Under the pieces are notes generated by a model, which was given only the letters and a program-made list of their open reading frames with translations, was not told the DNA's origin and ran no database searches. From an uncultured Actinomycetes bacterium (lineage in GTDB: Bacteria; Actinomycetota; Actinomycetes; Nanopelagicales; Nanopelagicaceae): a stretch of 33,580 nucleotides of DNA. Each line of letters starts with the position of its first letter. The first letter of the stretch is position 1. Shown one piece after another: positions 10,354 through 20,613 of this stretch. Location: contig CAIMNT010000214.1 in NCBI GenBank assembly GCA_903842855.1, forward strand, positions 1 through 33,580. The letters run 5' to 3'. Made by a program: the position numbers and the translations under genes.

Positions 10354-10869
10354 ATGCTACGAGCAATTCTCATAGGCCCTCCTGGGTCTGGAAAGAGTTC
10401 CGTAGGCAAAGCGCTTTCTCGAGAGTTGTCCACCAGTTTTGCAGACACTGATGAATTAATCGTTGAGAAGATCGGCCAATCTATTGCAGATATCTTCGCA
10501 GAACGGGGCGAGGCTGAATTTCGCGCCATCGAACGTGATGTGGTCTTGTTGGCGCTGCGATCAAATATCGGTGTGGTCTCGCTTGGTGGCGGAGCGGTAC
10601 TAGATTTACAAGTGCAAAAGGCGATCAGAGAGAGCGCGGCCCAGGTGATTTTGCTGCACATCGGTCTCAAAAATGTGCTCGCTCGAATATCTAACAAATC
10701 CGATCGTCCGCTGGTGACGCAAGATCCAGAACGTCAATGGAAAGAGCTTCTTGCCGCGCGGACTCCTATCTACGAGAGTTTGGCTACCATTGTTATCGCT
10801 ACCGACAATAAGAAGCCATATGAGGTAGCTCGTGAATTGATGAGTCGAATGGGGCTAGCTCGTGAATAA
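10354..10869 (+). CDS. aroK: Shikimate kinase
   Basis: Phosphorylates shikimate at the 3-hydroxyl using ATP. This NMP-kinase fold of 171 residues has the Walker A loop GPPGSGKSSVGKALS (about residue 8), the substrate motif DTDELIVEKIGQSI, FRAIERDVV, the Walker B-like SLGGGAVL, the LID arginine in NKSDRPLV and the C-terminal RTPIYE. ATG directly abuts the aroC stop with no clear Shine-Dalgarno, implying coupling to aroC. It overlaps aroB by 8 nt. Confidence 0.95.
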   Translation: MLRAILIGPPGSGKSSVGKALSRELSTSFADTDELIVEKIGQSIADIFAERGEAEFRAIERDVVLLALRSNIGVVSLGGGAVLDLQVQKAIRESAAQVILLHIGLKNVLARISNKSDRPLVTQDPERQWKELLAARTPIYESLATIVIATDNKKPYEVARELMSRMGLARE

Positions 10870-11920
10870 AATATCTGTGCACGCCGATATCGACTACGAG
10901 GTTGAAGTTGGGGGAGAGTGGTTCCCATTTCTCTCTAGCGCTCTTAAGGAGCATGAGAAAGTATTGGTGGTTGCGCCACCTATTATCATTGATCTTGCCC
11001 AGCTAGAAAAGTTATCGCAGATTCATGGCTTCGATTTATTTACTTCCCCTGATGGCGAGGCGCAAAAGGATTATGCGACTGTTGAGCGGATCTGGCAGAC
11101 CTTAGGAACACTCGAGTACGGCAGATTAGATGCAATTGTTGGAATTGGTGGGGGAGCAACCACAGATCTAGCTGGTTTTGCTGCAGCCACTTGGTTAAGA
11201 GGAGTCTCCTGGTATGCGATCCCGACCACTCTCGCCGGCATGGTAGATGCTGCAGTGGGTGGCAAGACCGGTATAAATACAGAAGTCGGTAAAAACTTAG
11301 TTGGATCTTTCTATTCACCCAAAGGTGTCTGCGCAGATATGAGTTGGCTCGACTCACTTTCGGATCGTGACTACTCCGCAGGTTTAGCGGAGGTTATCAA
11401 AACCGGATATATCAGAGATACCTCGATCCTCTCCTTGCTCAATGGTGTGCAGGATCTAGGAGAGGCGCGTGAGTATTCGTTGGAAATTGTCACTAAGAGC
11501 GTTGCTGTGAAAGCCCATGTCGTCTCCAGTGATTTTAAAGAAGGCAAGTTGCGCGAGATACTCAACTTCGGTCATACCTTGGGTCATGCCGTGGAGAAGA
11601 GTGCTAACTATTCATTGCGACATGGTGAAGCAGTCTCGATCGGTCTTGTTTTCGCCACGCTCCTCAGCGAATCAACTCTTCAATTTCCTAACTCCGAGAC
11701 CAACCAGCTCACCGCACTTCTAGAAAAGTTCAAGTTGCCTACCCACATAAGTCGTGACGCATACCCTTGGGAGGATCTGCTCTCGTTAATGAGCGGAGAT
11801 AAGAAGAGCCGAAATGGGCGAATCCGATTTATCGGGTTGAAAGCCGTTGGCCAACCAGACTGGATTGAGACTGTCGATCCCAACCTGCTGAAGGCTACGT
11901 ATGAGAGAATTGCCACATGA
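10862..11920 (+). CDS. aroB: 3-Dehydroquinate synthase
   Basis: NAD- and metal-dependent cyclisation of DAHP to 3-dehydroquinate, an early shikimate pathway step. The 352 residues are typical. Recognisable parts are the dinucleotide loop IVGIGGGATTDLAGFAAATW, IPTTLAGMVDAAVGGKTGIN, the active-site stretch GLAEVIKTGYI, and the zinc-ligand region LNFGHTLGHAVEKSANYSLRHGEAVSIGL. GTG 10862 lies within the last codons of aroK (8-nt overlap). An in-frame GTG 30 nt earlier is followed directly by TGA, so 10862 is the first usable start there. The ATGA overlap with aroQ points to one transcript aroC-aroK-aroB-aroQ. Confidence 0.95.
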   Translation: MNKISVHADIDYEVEVGGEWFPFLSSALKEHEKVLVVAPPIIIDLAQLEKLSQIHGFDLFTSPDGEAQKDYATVERIWQTLGTLEYGRLDAIVGIGGGATTDLAGFAAATWLRGVSWYAIPTTLAGMVDAAVGGKTGINTEVGKNLVGSFYSPKGVCADMSWLDSLSDRDYSAGLAEVIKTGYIRDTSILSLLNGVQDLGEAREYSLEIVTKSVAVKAHVVSSDFKEGKLREILNFGHTLGHAVEKSANYSLRHGEAVSIGLVFATLLSESTLQFPNSETNQLTALLEKFKLPTHISRDAYPWEDLLSLMSGDKKSRNGRIRFIGLKAVGQPDWIETVDPNLLKATYERIAT

Positions 11921-12357
11921 GCGCTGCACAGAGAATTCTTGTTCTTAACGGTCCGAATTTAGACCGCTTGGATCTTCGAGATTCCAACATCTACGGTTCG
12001 ATGAACTTCCAAGAGTTGTCAGCCTTCATCACAGCAGCGGCAGATGAATTAGGCTTTGCGGCAGAGGTGCGGCAGAGCAATTCTGAGGTTGAAATCATCA
12101 CCTGGCTTCATGAGGCGGCCGATGCTCAGATTCCAGTAATTTTTAACCCTGCAGCCTTTACACATTATTCCTATGCGATTCGAGATGCTGCCGCCATGTT
12201 GCGCGCCCCTCTCATAGAAGTCCATTTGAGCAATCCTCTCTCGCGAGAGGAGTTTCGTCACACCTCGGTGATCTCCGGCGTAGCTAAGGGCACAATTGCG
12301 GGATTTGGCCCAAACTCCTACAAGCTGGCTATTTTGGCGATGAAAGAGTTGATCTAA
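11917..12357 (+). CDS. aroQ: 3-Dehydroquinate dehydratase, type II
   Basis: Dehydrates 3-dehydroquinate to 3-dehydroshikimate as a dodecameric cytosolic enzyme. The 146 residues fit type II. The key residues can be placed: Asn in [10 protein letters not shown], Arg and Tyr of the lid loop in DLRDSNIYG, Asn in [11 protein letters not shown] with the next His, His in IEVHLSN, and Arg in SREEFRHTS. Several surrounding positions differ from the common consensus (GPNLNLLG to [12 protein letters not shown] to THYS, GLGxxGY to GFGPNSY), so it is a divergent but apparently intact member. It overlaps aroB by ATGA and is followed by a new predicted promoter for efp. Confidence 0.9.
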   Translation: MSAAQRILVLNGPNLDRLDLRDSNIYGSMNFQELSAFITAAADELGFAAEVRQSNSEVEIITWLHEAADAQIPVIFNPAAFTHYSYAIRDAAAMLRAPLIEVHLSNPLSREEFRHTSVISGVAKGTIAGFGPNSYKLAILAMKELI

Positions 12358-12365
12358 CCTTCAGG

Positions 12366-12371
12366 TATTCT
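12366..12371 (+). promoter_or_regulatory. Predicted -10 element, leaderless start of efp
   Basis: TATTCT lies exactly 6 nt before ATG 12378, with no Shine-Dalgarno in the 20-nt gap after aroQ. This fits a leaderless mRNA starting at or next to the ATG. Confidence 0.55.
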
Positions 12372-12377
12372 GCCCCA

Positions 12378-12941
12378 ATGGCTACTACAAATGACCTTAA
12401 GAACGGCATGACCCTCGAAATCGAGAACAAGTTGTGGACCGTTGTTGAATTTCAACACGTTAAGCCCGGCAAGGGCCCTGCTTTCGTGCGCACCAAATTG
12501 AAGCTGGTTCCAGGCGGCAAAGTCGTCGAGAGAACCTTCAACGCTGGTGTAAAAGTGGAGATTGCTCAACTCGAGAAGCGCGATATGCAGTATCTGTATC
12601 GCGATAGTGATGGATTTATCTTCATGGATACCCAGAACTACGATCAGATCAATATCAGCCCTGAGGTGGTGGGCGATGCTGCCGACTACATGTTGGAAAA
12701 TACCGAGGCTGTTGTCGCGGTACATGATGGAAATCCGCTCTACATCGATCTGCCAGCTTCTGTGGAGCTAACCATCACTTATACCGAGCCAGGTCTCCAA
12801 GGTGATCGCTCCTCTGGAGGAACCAAGCCAGCCACTGTAGAAACTGGAATTCAAATTCAAGTCCCTCTCTTCATCAAACAAGATGAGAAGGTGCTCGTCG
12901 ATACCCGCACAGGTGCCTACCTGGGCCGAGCTAATTCCTAG
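12378..12941 (+). CDS. efp: Translation elongation factor P
   Basis: Rescues ribosomes stalled on proline stretches by entering the space next to the P-site. The 187 residues form the expected KOW-like N-terminal domain and two OB domains. The tip loop is [14 protein letters not shown], with Lys at the position modified in some bacteria (about residue 33). The C-terminal signature region [26 protein letters not shown] is complete. The gene carries its own predicted leaderless promoter and is followed 15 nt later by nusB. Confidence 0.97.
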   Translation: MATTNDLKNGMTLEIENKLWTVVEFQHVKPGKGPAFVRTKLKLVPGGKVVERTFNAGVKVEIAQLEKRDMQYLYRDSDGFIFMDTQNYDQINISPEVVGDAADYMLENTEAVVAVHDGNPLYIDLPASVELTITYTEPGLQGDRSSGGTKPATVETGIQIQVPLFIKQDEKVLVDTRTGAYLGRANS

Positions 12942-12956
12942 TTCGGCTTCTGCTAA

Positions 12957-13367
12957 GTGAGCGCTAGGCGCAAGGCACGCAAACGAGCCTTAGATATCCT
13001 CTTTGAGGCGGATATGCGCAGTACTCCCGCAGCAGCTCTTCTCAACGAACGTCCAGTCGATGAGATTTCGCAGGCAGAGTACCTTCGCACCTTAGTTCAA
13101 GGGGTCGGTGAGCATCGTGAAAAGATCGATGAGCTGATCCATACCTATGCCGAAGGCTGGGACATGGATCGCATGCCAATTATCGACCGAAATCTGCTTC
13201 GCATAGCCCTCTTTGAGATTTTGTGGAATCCAGAAGTTGACGACAAGGTCGCCGTATCAGAAGCGGTTGAGATCGCTCAAGAACTCTCCACTAAGGACTC
13301 CGCCTCCTACATAAATGGAATATTGGGACGAGTAATCCTCCTTAAGTCGGTCATCTCGCTGACATAA
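12957..13367 (+). CDS. nusB: Transcription antitermination factor NusB
   Basis: The RNA-binding partner of NusE (S10) in rRNA antitermination. The 136 residues are all-helical. Family motifs are ARKRALDILFEADMR at the N-terminus, PIIDRNLLRIALFEILW in the middle and VAVSEAVEIAQELSTKDSASYINGIL at the end. The start is GTG 12957 (VSARRKARKRAL); no good Shine-Dalgarno is visible, so it may depend on efp transcription and translation. It is the last gene before the pyrimidine operon leader. Confidence 0.94.
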   Translation: MSARRKARKRALDILFEADMRSTPAAALLNERPVDEISQAEYLRTLVQGVGEHREKIDELIHTYAEGWDMDRMPIIDRNLLRIALFEILWNPEVDDKVAVSEAVEIAQELSTKDSASYINGILGRVILLKSVISLT

Positions 13368-13376
13368 AAGGACTGG

Positions 13377-13382
13377 TACCCT
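13377..13382 (+). promoter_or_regulatory. Candidate extended -10 of the pyr operon
   Basis: TACCCT preceded by TGG resembles an extended -10 and would start a leader of about 60 nt before pyrR. CTGACA (13359-13364) resembles a -35 but is only 12 nt away, so this promoter call is weak. Confidence 0.35.
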
Positions 13383-13389
13383 TGCCCAA

Positions 13390-13403
13390 GCGGGAAATCC
13401 CGC
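13390..13403 (+). promoter_or_regulatory. Short hairpin at start of pyr leader
   Basis: GCGGG AAAT CCCGC is a perfect 5-bp stem with a 4-nt loop, lying between the candidate promoter and the PyrR-binding loop. It has no following U-run, so it is not a terminator. It may stabilise the 5' end of the leader RNA. Confidence 0.4.
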
Positions 13404-13406
13404 TGA

Positions 13407-13442
13407 TCCTTTAACTGACGTCCTGTGAGGCGGCAAAGGAGC
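13407..13442 (+). promoter_or_regulatory. PyrR-binding loop overlapping the pyrR Shine-Dalgarno
   Basis: The RNA segment GUCCUGUGAGGC (13420-13431) matches the conserved core RUCCNGNGAGGY of PyrR-binding loops. It can fold with hexaloop CUGUGA closed by CGUC/GGCG, an A-G mismatch and UG/CA, then a 5'-side bulge (around 412-415), and a lower stem UCCUU/AAGGA. The lower stem uses the AAAGGAG (13435-13441) that is the ribosome-binding site of pyrR (ATG 13447). PyrR-UMP binding would thus hide the Shine-Dalgarno, a translational mechanism known from mycobacterial pyrR. No intrinsic terminator is seen in the leader. Confidence 0.75.
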
Positions 13443-13446
13443 TTAG

Positions 13447-13968
13447 ATGAGTGTTGTTTTGGATCAGAGCGAAATAGATCGTTCGCTTAAGCGTATTGCT
13501 CACGAAATCATTGAGCGCAATCATGGACTCGATTCGGTAGTTCTTTTGGGAATTCCAACTCGCGGAGTCACACTGGCCCATCGCATTGGATCGTTTCTAT
13601 CTGCGATAGATACCCCGGTACCTGTTGGGGCGCTGGATATCACGATGTATCGAGATGATCTTCGACTACGACCACCAAAACCTTTAGTCGCCACCCAGAT
13701 TCCCGCCGGTGGATTGGAGGGGAAGGATCTCGTTTTGGTCGACGATGTCCTCTTCTCAGGTCGCACCATTCGCGCCGCGTTAGATGCGATTGGAGAGTTG
13801 GGCAGGCCAAAGACAGTTCAATTAGCGGTGCTTATTGATAGAGGGCACAGAGAGCTACCCATCCGTGCTGATTACGTTGGCAAAAATATTCCTACTAATT
13901 CCCGTGAAAATGTGCGAGTTCAACTTCGTGAAATTGATTCAATAGACCAGGTTGAGGTGACCTTGTGA
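13447..13968 (+). CDS. pyrR: Bifunctional pyr operon regulator PyrR / uracil phosphoribosyltransferase
   Basis: A phosphoribosyltransferase-fold protein that binds pyr leader RNA in response to uridine nucleotides and also has UPRTase activity. At 173 residues it has the usual length. The PRPP-binding motif is [20 protein letters not shown] (about residue 97). The N-terminal [14 protein letters not shown] loop appears as [17 protein letters not shown], and the C-terminal [27 protein letters not shown] is typical. ATG 13447 is preceded by AAAGGAG with 5 nt spacing. A PyrR-binding loop directly upstream makes autoregulation of the operon likely. It overlaps pyrB by GTGA. Confidence 0.96.
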   Translation: MSVVLDQSEIDRSLKRIAHEIIERNHGLDSVVLLGIPTRGVTLAHRIGSFLSAIDTPVPVGALDITMYRDDLRLRPPKPLVATQIPAGGLEGKDLVLVDDVLFSGRTIRAALDAIGELGRPKTVQLAVLIDRGHRELPIRADYVGKNIPTNSRENVRVQLREIDSIDQVEVTL

Positions 13969-14927
13969 TTACTTCTGGGCATCTCTTATCTGTTAACGAT
14001 CTTTCGCGAGAGGGGGCGCTAGAGGTTCTCGATACCGCGCGTGAACTCTCCCGCATTACAGATGGGGCAATAAAGAAATTGCCAACGTTGCGCGGTAGAA
14101 CGGTCGTCAATCTTTTTTTTGAAGATTCAACGCGAACTCGACTTAGTTTTGAGGCTGCTGCTAAGCGTTTATCAGCCGATGTTATTAACTTCTCTGCCAA
14201 AGGTTCGAGCGTGAGCAAGGGCGAGTCTCTTAAGGACACCGCTCAAACCTTAGAGGCGATGGGTGCGCAATTAGTAATAGTTCGTCACGGATCTTCAGGT
14301 GCCGCTGCGCGATTGGCACAATCAGGTTGGATTAGTTCTCATGTGGTGAATGCTGGGGATGGTATGCACGAACATCCCACCCAGGCCTTGCTCGATGCCT
14401 ACACAATTCGCGATCACTTCCCAGATCACGATCGAGATTTCACTGGTCTTCGCGTCGGAATTGTGGGCGACATCTTGCATTCGCGAGTTGCACGCAGTAA
14501 CGCGCTACTTCTTACTTCGTTGGGAGCAGAGGTGGTGTTAATTGCTCCTCCGACTTTAATCCCAATCGGAATTGAAAGTTGGCCGGTGCGTGTCTCATAT
14601 GATCTCGATGCAGAAATTGAATCGTTGGATGCAATCATGATGCTGCGAGTGCAGAGCGAGAGAATGAGCGATGCCTTCTTCCCCAGCGAGCGCGAGTACG
14701 CGCGAGATTTTGGATTAGGTGCAGAACGGGTCAAAGCGCTTAAAGAGAGCGCAATTATTATGCATCCAGGACCAATGAATAGAGGTCTTGAGATCTCTGC
14801 ATCGAGTGCAGACTCACAGCGTTCTGTGATTTTGGAGCAAGTTGCCAATGGAGTAATTGTTCGAATGGCCGTTCTCTATCTCTTGATGGGCGGGGCAGCA
14901 ATTCCAACCGAGGGGGTCTTGGTATGA
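13965..14927 (+). CDS. pyrB: Aspartate carbamoyltransferase catalytic subunit
   Basis: Condenses carbamoyl phosphate with aspartate, the second step of pyrimidine synthesis. The 320 residues contain the carbamoyl-phosphate site [13 protein letters not shown] (about residue 46), the phosphate-binding Ser-Lys region [26 protein letters not shown] (about 130) and the C-terminal [12 protein letters not shown]. No pyrI regulatory chain is encoded, as is usual in Actinobacteria. GTG 13965 overlaps the pyrR stop (GTGA), with GAGGTGA just upstream. It overlaps pyrC by ATGA, so translation is coupled. Confidence 0.97.
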   Translation: MITSGHLLSVNDLSREGALEVLDTARELSRITDGAIKKLPTLRGRTVVNLFFEDSTRTRLSFEAAAKRLSADVINFSAKGSSVSKGESLKDTAQTLEAMGAQLVIVRHGSSGAAARLAQSGWISSHVVNAGDGMHEHPTQALLDAYTIRDHFPDHDRDFTGLRVGIVGDILHSRVARSNALLLTSLGAEVVLIAPPTLIPIGIESWPVRVSYDLDAEIESLDAIMMLRVQSERMSDAFFPSEREYARDFGLGAERVKALKESAIIMHPGPMNRGLEISASSADSQRSVILEQVANGVIVRMAVLYLLMGGAAIPTEGVLV

Positions 14928-16225
14928 CTAGCTCTGAATTTATTTTGCGAAATGTTCGCCTTGCAGATGGCGCCGTTGTTGATGTTGAAATCCGCGGGGA
15001 GAGAATCTCGAAGATCTCCGAAAGAATCGATTCCGCGCTACCAGTGATTGAGGGAGATGGTCACTTACTGCTGCCAGGGTTAGTTGATCTGCATACTCAC
15101 CTGCGCGAACCAGGTAAGGAGAGTTCGGAGACTGTATTGTCAGGTAGCCAAGCGGCAGTCAAAGGCGGCTACACAGCAGTAAGTGCTATGGCTAACACCT
15201 CACCGGTTGCTGATACCGCGGGCGTGGTTGAGCAAGTGGCGCGGCTTGGCGTTACTGCCGGGCTCTGCGATGTCTTTCCCATTGGTGCGGTGACGGTCGG
15301 ACTACAAGGTGAGCAACTGGCCGAGCTCTCTGCAATGGCGCACTCGGCGGCGAAAGTTCGCATCTTCAGCGATGATGGGCGTTGCGTGAGCGATCCGCTT
15401 TTAATGCGACGCGCATTGGAATATGTAAAGAGTTTTAATGGAGTCATAGCGCAACATGCCCAAGATCCGATTTTGACAGTTGGAGCCCAGATGAACGAGG
15501 GTGCGGTTTCAAGCAGACTTGGCCTTCAGGGATGGCCTGCAATAGCAGAGGAGTCGATTATTGCCCGCGACATCTTGTTGGCAAACTATGTTCAAAGCCG
15601 CCTGCATATCTGTCACCTAACAACTAAGGGTGGAGTCGAGATTGTGCGATGGGCCAAAAGCCATGGAATGGCGGTCACTGCAGAAGTAACTCCGCACCAT
15701 CTTTTTCTTACAGAAAAATCAGCAGAAGGTTACGATCCAATCTACAAAGTTAATCCTCCGCTGCGAACTCAAGAAGATGTAGTAGCGCTCAGGCAAGGTC
15801 TGGCAGATGGAACTATCGATATTGTGGCTACCGATCACGCGCCTCATCCAGCTGAGGATAAGGATTGTGAGTGGAATGCAGCGGCCTTTGGTATGACGGG
15901 ACTTGAGACGGCCTTCGCCGTGGTCAATACAGCGATGGTGCAATCGGGTTTAATGGATTGGAGCACTCTGGTTACTCGTATGTCCACTTCTCCTGCTCAG
16001 ATCGGTGGATATCAGGACCATGGCAGAATTGCCATCGGATCTCCGGCGAACGTGGTTCTGGTTGATCCTCTCAAGCAGTGGAAGGTAGACAGGTCAAAGA
16101 TGCTCTCGCGTAGCTCCAATACGCCATTCCACGATCTCACTTTGAGCGGTGAGGTACTCCACACCTTCTATCGCGGAGTCCAGGTATTGCGCGATGGTCA
16201 ACTGACGGGGTTGAAGCATGAGTAA
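14924..16225 (+). CDS. pyrC: Dihydroorotase
   Basis: Zinc-dependent ring closure of carbamoyl aspartate to dihydroorotate. At 433 residues it is a type I dihydroorotase of the amidohydrolase superfamily. Metal-site motifs are [16 protein letters not shown] (about residue 50), the His in [32 protein letters not shown] and the catalytic Asp in [19 protein letters not shown] marks the C-terminal half. ATG 14924 follows GAGGGGG at good spacing and overlaps pyrB by 4 nt. It overlaps carA by 8 nt. Some actinobacteria have a small membrane protein gene between pyrC and carA; none fits here. Confidence 0.96.
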   Translation: MTSSEFILRNVRLADGAVVDVEIRGERISKISERIDSALPVIEGDGHLLLPGLVDLHTHLREPGKESSETVLSGSQAAVKGGYTAVSAMANTSPVADTAGVVEQVARLGVTAGLCDVFPIGAVTVGLQGEQLAELSAMAHSAAKVRIFSDDGRCVSDPLLMRRALEYVKSFNGVIAQHAQDPILTVGAQMNEGAVSSRLGLQGWPAIAEESIIARDILLANYVQSRLHICHLTTKGGVEIVRWAKSHGMAVTAEVTPHHLFLTEKSAEGYDPIYKVNPPLRTQEDVVALRQGLADGTIDIVATDHAPHPAEDKDCEWNAAAFGMTGLETAFAVVNTAMVQSGLMDWSTLVTRMSTSPAQIGGYQDHGRIAIGSPANVVLVDPLKQWKVDRSKMLSRSSNTPFHDLTLSGEVLHTFYRGVQVLRDGQLTGLKHE

Positions 16226-17354
16226 GGCCTACCTCGTATTCGATGATGGAGCGATCTTCGAAGGGGAGAGTTGGGCAGCCCACGGTGAAACTTTTGGAGA
16301 GGCTGTCTTTTCCACTGGAATGACCGGTTATCAAGAGACTCTGACAGATCCTTCATATCACAAGCAGATAGTCATAATGACGGCACCTCACATAGGTAAC
16401 ACCGGAGTAAATGCTGACGATATGGAGTCAACCAAGATTTGGGTCGCTGGTTTTGTAGTTCGTAATCCCTCACCTCGAGTTAGCAACTGGCGTTCAGAAA
16501 ATTCTCTTGAGAGCGCTCTTATCGAGGCAGGCGTTGTGGGAATTCAAGGCGTTGACACGCGAGCGATTACCCGTCATCTTCGCGAGCGCGGTTCGATGCG
16601 AGTAGGGATATTCTCTGGAAATTCTCACACGAGAGATGAGATGGTTGTAAGAGTGCGCGCTACATCGCAAATGACGGGAGCTTTCCTAGCTAGCGAAGTT
16701 ACAACTGCCCAGCTTTATGTCGTCTCTCCTCCTCTGGGGGTTGCGACTAAGTTCCGCGTAGCTGCAATTGATCTTGGAATCAAGAATGCAACTCCTCGCT
16801 CCATGTCTGAGCGTGGGATGGAAGTCACCGTCTACCCACTGGGTACTTCGGCGGAGCAGATCAAAGCAACTCATCCGGATGGATTATTTATCTCAAATGG
16901 CCCAGGGGACCCTGCGACCATGACTCAGGTTGTGGATCTTGTCCGTGATTTCCTTATCGAGGAGATTCCGGTCTTCGGCATCTGTTTTGGCCACCAAATT
17001 TTGGGTAGAGCGCTTGGATTTGAAACCTACAAACTTCCCTTTGGGCACCGCGGTATTAATCAACCGGTAAAGAATATGCAGAGCGGACGTGTAGAAATAA
17101 CAGCACACAACCACGGTTTTGCTGTCGAGGCGCCGCTCGATACCAACTTCCGTACCGTCTTCGGCGCGGGATTTGTAAGTCACATCTGCCTCAATGACGG
17201 AGTAGTTGAAGGACTTGAACTCCTCGAAAGACCCGCCTTCAGCGTCCAATATCACCCTGAATCAGCCGCTGGTCCACACGACGCCGTTTATCTCTTTGAT
17301 CACTTTGCTGAGATGATGTCGAAATCCCGTTCCTCGAGAGGTACGCATGCCTAA
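16218..17354 (+). CDS. carA: Carbamoyl-phosphate synthase small (glutaminase) subunit
   Basis: Supplies ammonia from glutamine to CarB. At 378 residues it has the CarA-specific N-terminal domain ([50 protein letters not shown]) and a class I glutamine amidotransferase domain. The latter has the oxyanion region [12 protein letters not shown], the nucleophile elbow [15 protein letters not shown] (Cys about residue 256) and the His-Glu pair in [15 protein letters not shown] 16218 lies within the end of pyrC (8-nt overlap), and carB overlaps its end by 8 nt, so the two subunits are made in a coupled way. The pathway serves both pyrimidines and arginine. Confidence 0.97.
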   Translation: MSKAYLVFDDGAIFEGESWAAHGETFGEAVFSTGMTGYQETLTDPSYHKQIVIMTAPHIGNTGVNADDMESTKIWVAGFVVRNPSPRVSNWRSENSLESALIEAGVVGIQGVDTRAITRHLRERGSMRVGIFSGNSHTRDEMVVRVRATSQMTGAFLASEVTTAQLYVVSPPLGVATKFRVAAIDLGIKNATPRSMSERGMEVTVYPLGTSAEQIKATHPDGLFISNGPGDPATMTQVVDLVRDFLIEEIPVFGICFGHQILGRALGFETYKLPFGHRGINQPVKNMQSGRVEITAHNHGFAVEAPLDTNFRTVFGAGFVSHICLNDGVVEGLELLERPAFSVQYHPESAAGPHDAVYLFDHFAEMMSKSRSSRGTHA

Positions 17355-20300
17355 AGACACAAGTATCGAGAGCGTTCTCGTAATTGGTTCAGGTCCCATT
17401 GTTATCGGACAAGCGTGTGAATTCGATTATTCCGGCGTTCAAGCCTGTCGCGTGCTGAGAGAAGAAGGCATTCGAGTAATTCTTATCAACTCTAATCCTG
17501 CAACAATCATGACCGATCCGGAATTTGCGGATGCCACCTATATCGAACCAATTACACCTGAGTTCATACAAAAGATTATGGAGATTGAGAAGCCCACAGC
17601 TGTGCTTGCCACCCTTGGAGGACAGACCGCTCTCAACGCTGCCATGGCTCTGCATGAACGGGGATCATTCGAGAAATACGGGGTTCGGTTGATCGGCGCC
17701 AACGTAGATGCCATCAAGCGCGGAGAAGATCGCGAAATCTTTAAAACGATCGTCGCAAAAGTAGGGGGCGAGTCGGCTAAATCCAGAATCTGCCACTCCA
17801 TGGATGAGTGCCTGGCGGCGGCTGTTGAACTCAATTATCCGGTCGTCGTTCGTCCCTCTTTCACGATGGGTGGACTCGGTTCGGGTATCGCTTTTAGCCA
17901 AGAGGAACTGGCACTGATAGCAGGGGCCGGGCTTCGACACAGTCCTACCCACGAAGTGCTTTTGGAAGAGTCAATTTTGGGTTGGAAAGAGTTTGAGCTC
18001 GAGGTGATGCGTGATCATAAAGACAATGTTGTGATCGTCTGCAGTATCGAGAATGTGGACCCCATGGGAGTTCATACTGGCGACTCGATCACTGTTGCGC
18101 CGGCACTTACCTTGACCGACGTTGAATATCAGAAGCTTCGCGATCTCTCCATTGAGATTATTCGCGAGGTTGGAGTTGAAACTGGCGGTTGCAACATTCA
18201 ATTTGCGGTAAATCCTATTAATGGTCGCATTATTGTCATTGAGATGAATCCACGAGTTTCCCGTTCGTCGGCACTCGCTTCCAAAGCAACTGGATTTCCA
18301 ATTGCCAAAATTGCAACCAAGTTAGCGGTCGGTTATACCCTTGATGAAATTGAAAATGATGTTACAAAGAGTACGCCAGCATCCTTTGAACCGACTCTAG
18401 ATTACATTGTGGTCAAAGTCCCTAGATTCGCATTTGAAAAATTTGCCGAGGCCGATCCCAGACTTACTACCACCATGAAATCAGTTGGTGAAGCTATGGC
18501 TATGGGACGCTCCTTCGCCGAAGCACTTCAAAAGGCGCTTCGGTCATTAGAGAAGAAGGGAAGCGTCTTCTCGTGGCAAAGGAAGGGTGATGAGCTAATT
18601 TCTCTGCTCTCCAAAATTGGAATTCCAACTGAGTGGCGATTACAGCAGGTGCAGCGGGCTCTGTGGCTGGGTGCAACCATTGAGGAAGTTCATGAGATCA
18701 GCAAGATAGATCCATGGTTTCTGGCTCAAATTCAAGCCATCAATCTCTTAGCTGATGAAATTTCAAGTACTCCACAACTTGATCTCGCATTGCTAAAGAA
18801 GGCGAAGGTAAATGGCTTCTCAGATGCGCAAATTGCCGAGCTTCGCAATGTGACTAGCTTTTCCATTAGAAATGAGCGAATTAGTGCTCACATTCGTCCT
18901 GTCTACAAGATGGTGGATACATGTGCCGCGGAATTCGAATCAAGGACTCCGTACTACTACTCATCGTATGATCTTGAATCCGAAGTCTTGCCGCGTAGCA
19001 AGCCGGCGGTAATCATCCTTGGAAGCGGGCCTAATCGGATCGGTCAAGGTCTTGAGTTCGACTATTCATGTGTGCATGCCGCCTTTGCCTTACGTGAGGC
19101 GGGATATGAAACCATCATGATTAACTGCAACCCTGAGACTGTTTCTACCGATTACGATACTTCGGATCGACTTTACTTCGAACCTCTAACTCTAGAAGAT
19201 GTACTTGAAGTTATTGCCGCTGAGACCGCTGCAGGTCCTGTATTAGGTGTTATCGCTCAACTTGGAGGACAGACTCCTCTGGGCCTAGCGCGTGGTTTAC
19301 TTGAAGCAGGAGTGACTATCCTAGGAACGAGCCCTCACGCCATTGATATGGCGGAAGACAGAGGAGAGTTTGGAAGAATTCTGCAAGAGAATGAGCTCAA
19401 TGCTCCACAATTTGGCCTTGCCCGCTCGTATGAAGAGGCGGTGGCGGTTGCTGCAGAGATCTCATACCCGGTTCTGGTTCGACCATCCTTTGTTCTAGGT
19501 GGTCGAGGCATGGAGATCGTTTACGACGATGAATCCCTGAAAGGCTTCATAGAGAAGGCAACAGAAATTACTCCAAATCAACCGGTCCTGATCGACCGCT
19601 TCTTGGATGATGCTATTGAAATTGATGTCGACGCTCTTTTCGACGGCGATGAGCTTTATATGGCTGGCATCATGGAGCACATCGAAGAGGCAGGGATCCA
19701 CTCTGGAGATTCGGCGTGTGTATTACCAAGCATCTCGCTGACAGATAAACAGCTGATAGCGATAAGAGCTGCAACCGAGAAGATAGCGCGTGGCGTTGAT
19801 GTTCGAGGTCTTATAAATATTCAGTTCGCTATCTCTAGAGCAGATGGAGTTCTCTACGTCCTTGAAGCAAACCCTCGCGCATCGCGAACCGTCCCGTTCG
19901 TCTCCAAGGCCACTGGAATTCCATTGGCGAAGGCTGCGGCGTTGATCTCTATCGGCAGATCGATTCGCGACCTTAGAGATTCTGGGCTTCTTCCTCTCCA
20001 GGGGGATGGGGTTCCATTCGGAATCTGTGTAAAGGAGGCGGTACTACCTTGGAATCGCTTCCGCAGAGTAGATGGCACGGGAGTCGACTCAGTGCTAGGC
20101 CCCGAGATGCGATCTACCGGTGAAGTAATGGGAATTGCAGAAACTTTTGGAGAGGCATATGCCAAAAGTCAAACAGCCTCCTTTGGGGCCCTGCCTAAGA
20201 GTGGGAGCGTATTCCTCTCTTTATCGGAGAGAGATAAAGCTGCGAGCGTTGCACCGGCGCGGGAACTCACGAAGTTAGGTTTCACTCTCTTCACCACAAT

Positions 20301-20613
20301 CGGGACGCACACTTTGCTCGCATCTCACGGGGTGGCTTCAACAGTAGTTCGAAAGAATTCGGAGCCAGGTTCAGATCTATCTGCCGTTGACATTATCAAC
20401 ACAGGACAGGTCAACCTCGTGATCAACACTCCATTAGGACGAGGAACGCGACACGATGGTTGGCTAATCAGAACTGCATCTGTTCAACGCGGTATTCCTA
20501 TCATCACGACCATAGCTGGATTTAAAGCGGCTGTGGCGGGAATCGCTGATTTAAGTAATCGCGATGCTTCAGTTCTCTCGCTGCAAAAGTGGCAGAAGTT
20601 GGTGGGACGCTAA
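17347..20613 (+). CDS. carB: Carbamoyl-phosphate synthase large subunit
   Basis: Makes carbamoyl phosphate from bicarbonate, two ATP and ammonia. At 1088 residues it has the expected duplicated layout. The first ATP-grasp half opens with [21 protein letters not shown] and contains [12 protein letters not shown] and [18 protein letters not shown]. The oligomerisation region lies at about 400-550. The second half has [32 protein letters not shown] and [18 protein letters not shown]. The C-terminal MGS-like allosteric domain starts around residue 940 ([22 protein letters not shown]), where UMP normally inhibits. GAGAGG precedes ATG 17347. The stop overlaps the pyrK start as TAATG. Confidence 0.98.
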   Translation: MPKDTSIESVLVIGSGPIVIGQACEFDYSGVQACRVLREEGIRVILINSNPATIMTDPEFADATYIEPITPEFIQKIMEIEKPTAVLATLGGQTALNAAMALHERGSFEKYGVRLIGANVDAIKRGEDREIFKTIVAKVGGESAKSRICHSMDECLAAAVELNYPVVVRPSFTMGGLGSGIAFSQEELALIAGAGLRHSPTHEVLLEESILGWKEFELEVMRDHKDNVVIVCSIENVDPMGVHTGDSITVAPALTLTDVEYQKLRDLSIEIIREVGVETGGCNIQFAVNPINGRIIVIEMNPRVSRSSALASKATGFPIAKIATKLAVGYTLDEIENDVTKSTPASFEPTLDYIVVKVPRFAFEKFAEADPRLTTTMKSVGEAMAMGRSFAEALQKALRSLEKKGSVFSWQRKGDELISLLSKIGIPTEWRLQQVQRALWLGATIEEVHEISKIDPWFLAQIQAINLLADEISSTPQLDLALLKKAKVNGFSDAQIAELRNVTSFSIRNERISAHIRPVYKMVDTCAAEFESRTPYYYSSYDLESEVLPRSKPAVIILGSGPNRIGQGLEFDYSCVHAAFALREAGYETIMINCNPETVSTDYDTSDRLYFEPLTLEDVLEVIAAETAAGPVLGVIAQLGGQTPLGLARGLLEAGVTILGTSPHAIDMAEDRGEFGRILQENELNAPQFGLARSYEEAVAVAAEISYPVLVRPSFVLGGRGMEIVYDDESLKGFIEKATEITPNQPVLIDRFLDDAIEIDVDALFDGDELYMAGIMEHIEEAGIHSGDSACVLPSISLTDKQLIAIRAATEKIARGVDVRGLINIQFAISRADGVLYVLEANPRASRTVPFVSKATGIPLAKAAALISIGRSIRDLRDSGLLPLQGDGVPFGICVKEAVLPWNRFRRVDGTGVDSVLGPEMRSTGEVMGIAETFGEAYAKSQTASFGALPKSGSVFLSLSERDKAASVAPARELTKLGFTLFTTIGTHTLLASHGVASTVVRKNSEPGSDLSAVDIINTGQVNLVINTPLGRGTRHDGWLIRTASVQRGIPIITTIAGFKAAVAGIADLSNRDASVLSLQKWQKLVGR

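Noticed and set aside
10826-10867. 12-bp direct repeat TAGCTCGTGAAT (10826-10837 and 10856-10867) at the aroK-aroB junction
   Set aside because: It falls in coding sequence in the same frame of aroK (repeated ARE). The first copy's GTG is followed at once by TGA in the aroB frame. Likely chance or a small in-frame duplication with no regulatory support.
12354-12725. 123-aa minus-strand ORF opposite efp
   Set aside because: Antisense of a highly conserved gene; no independent support.
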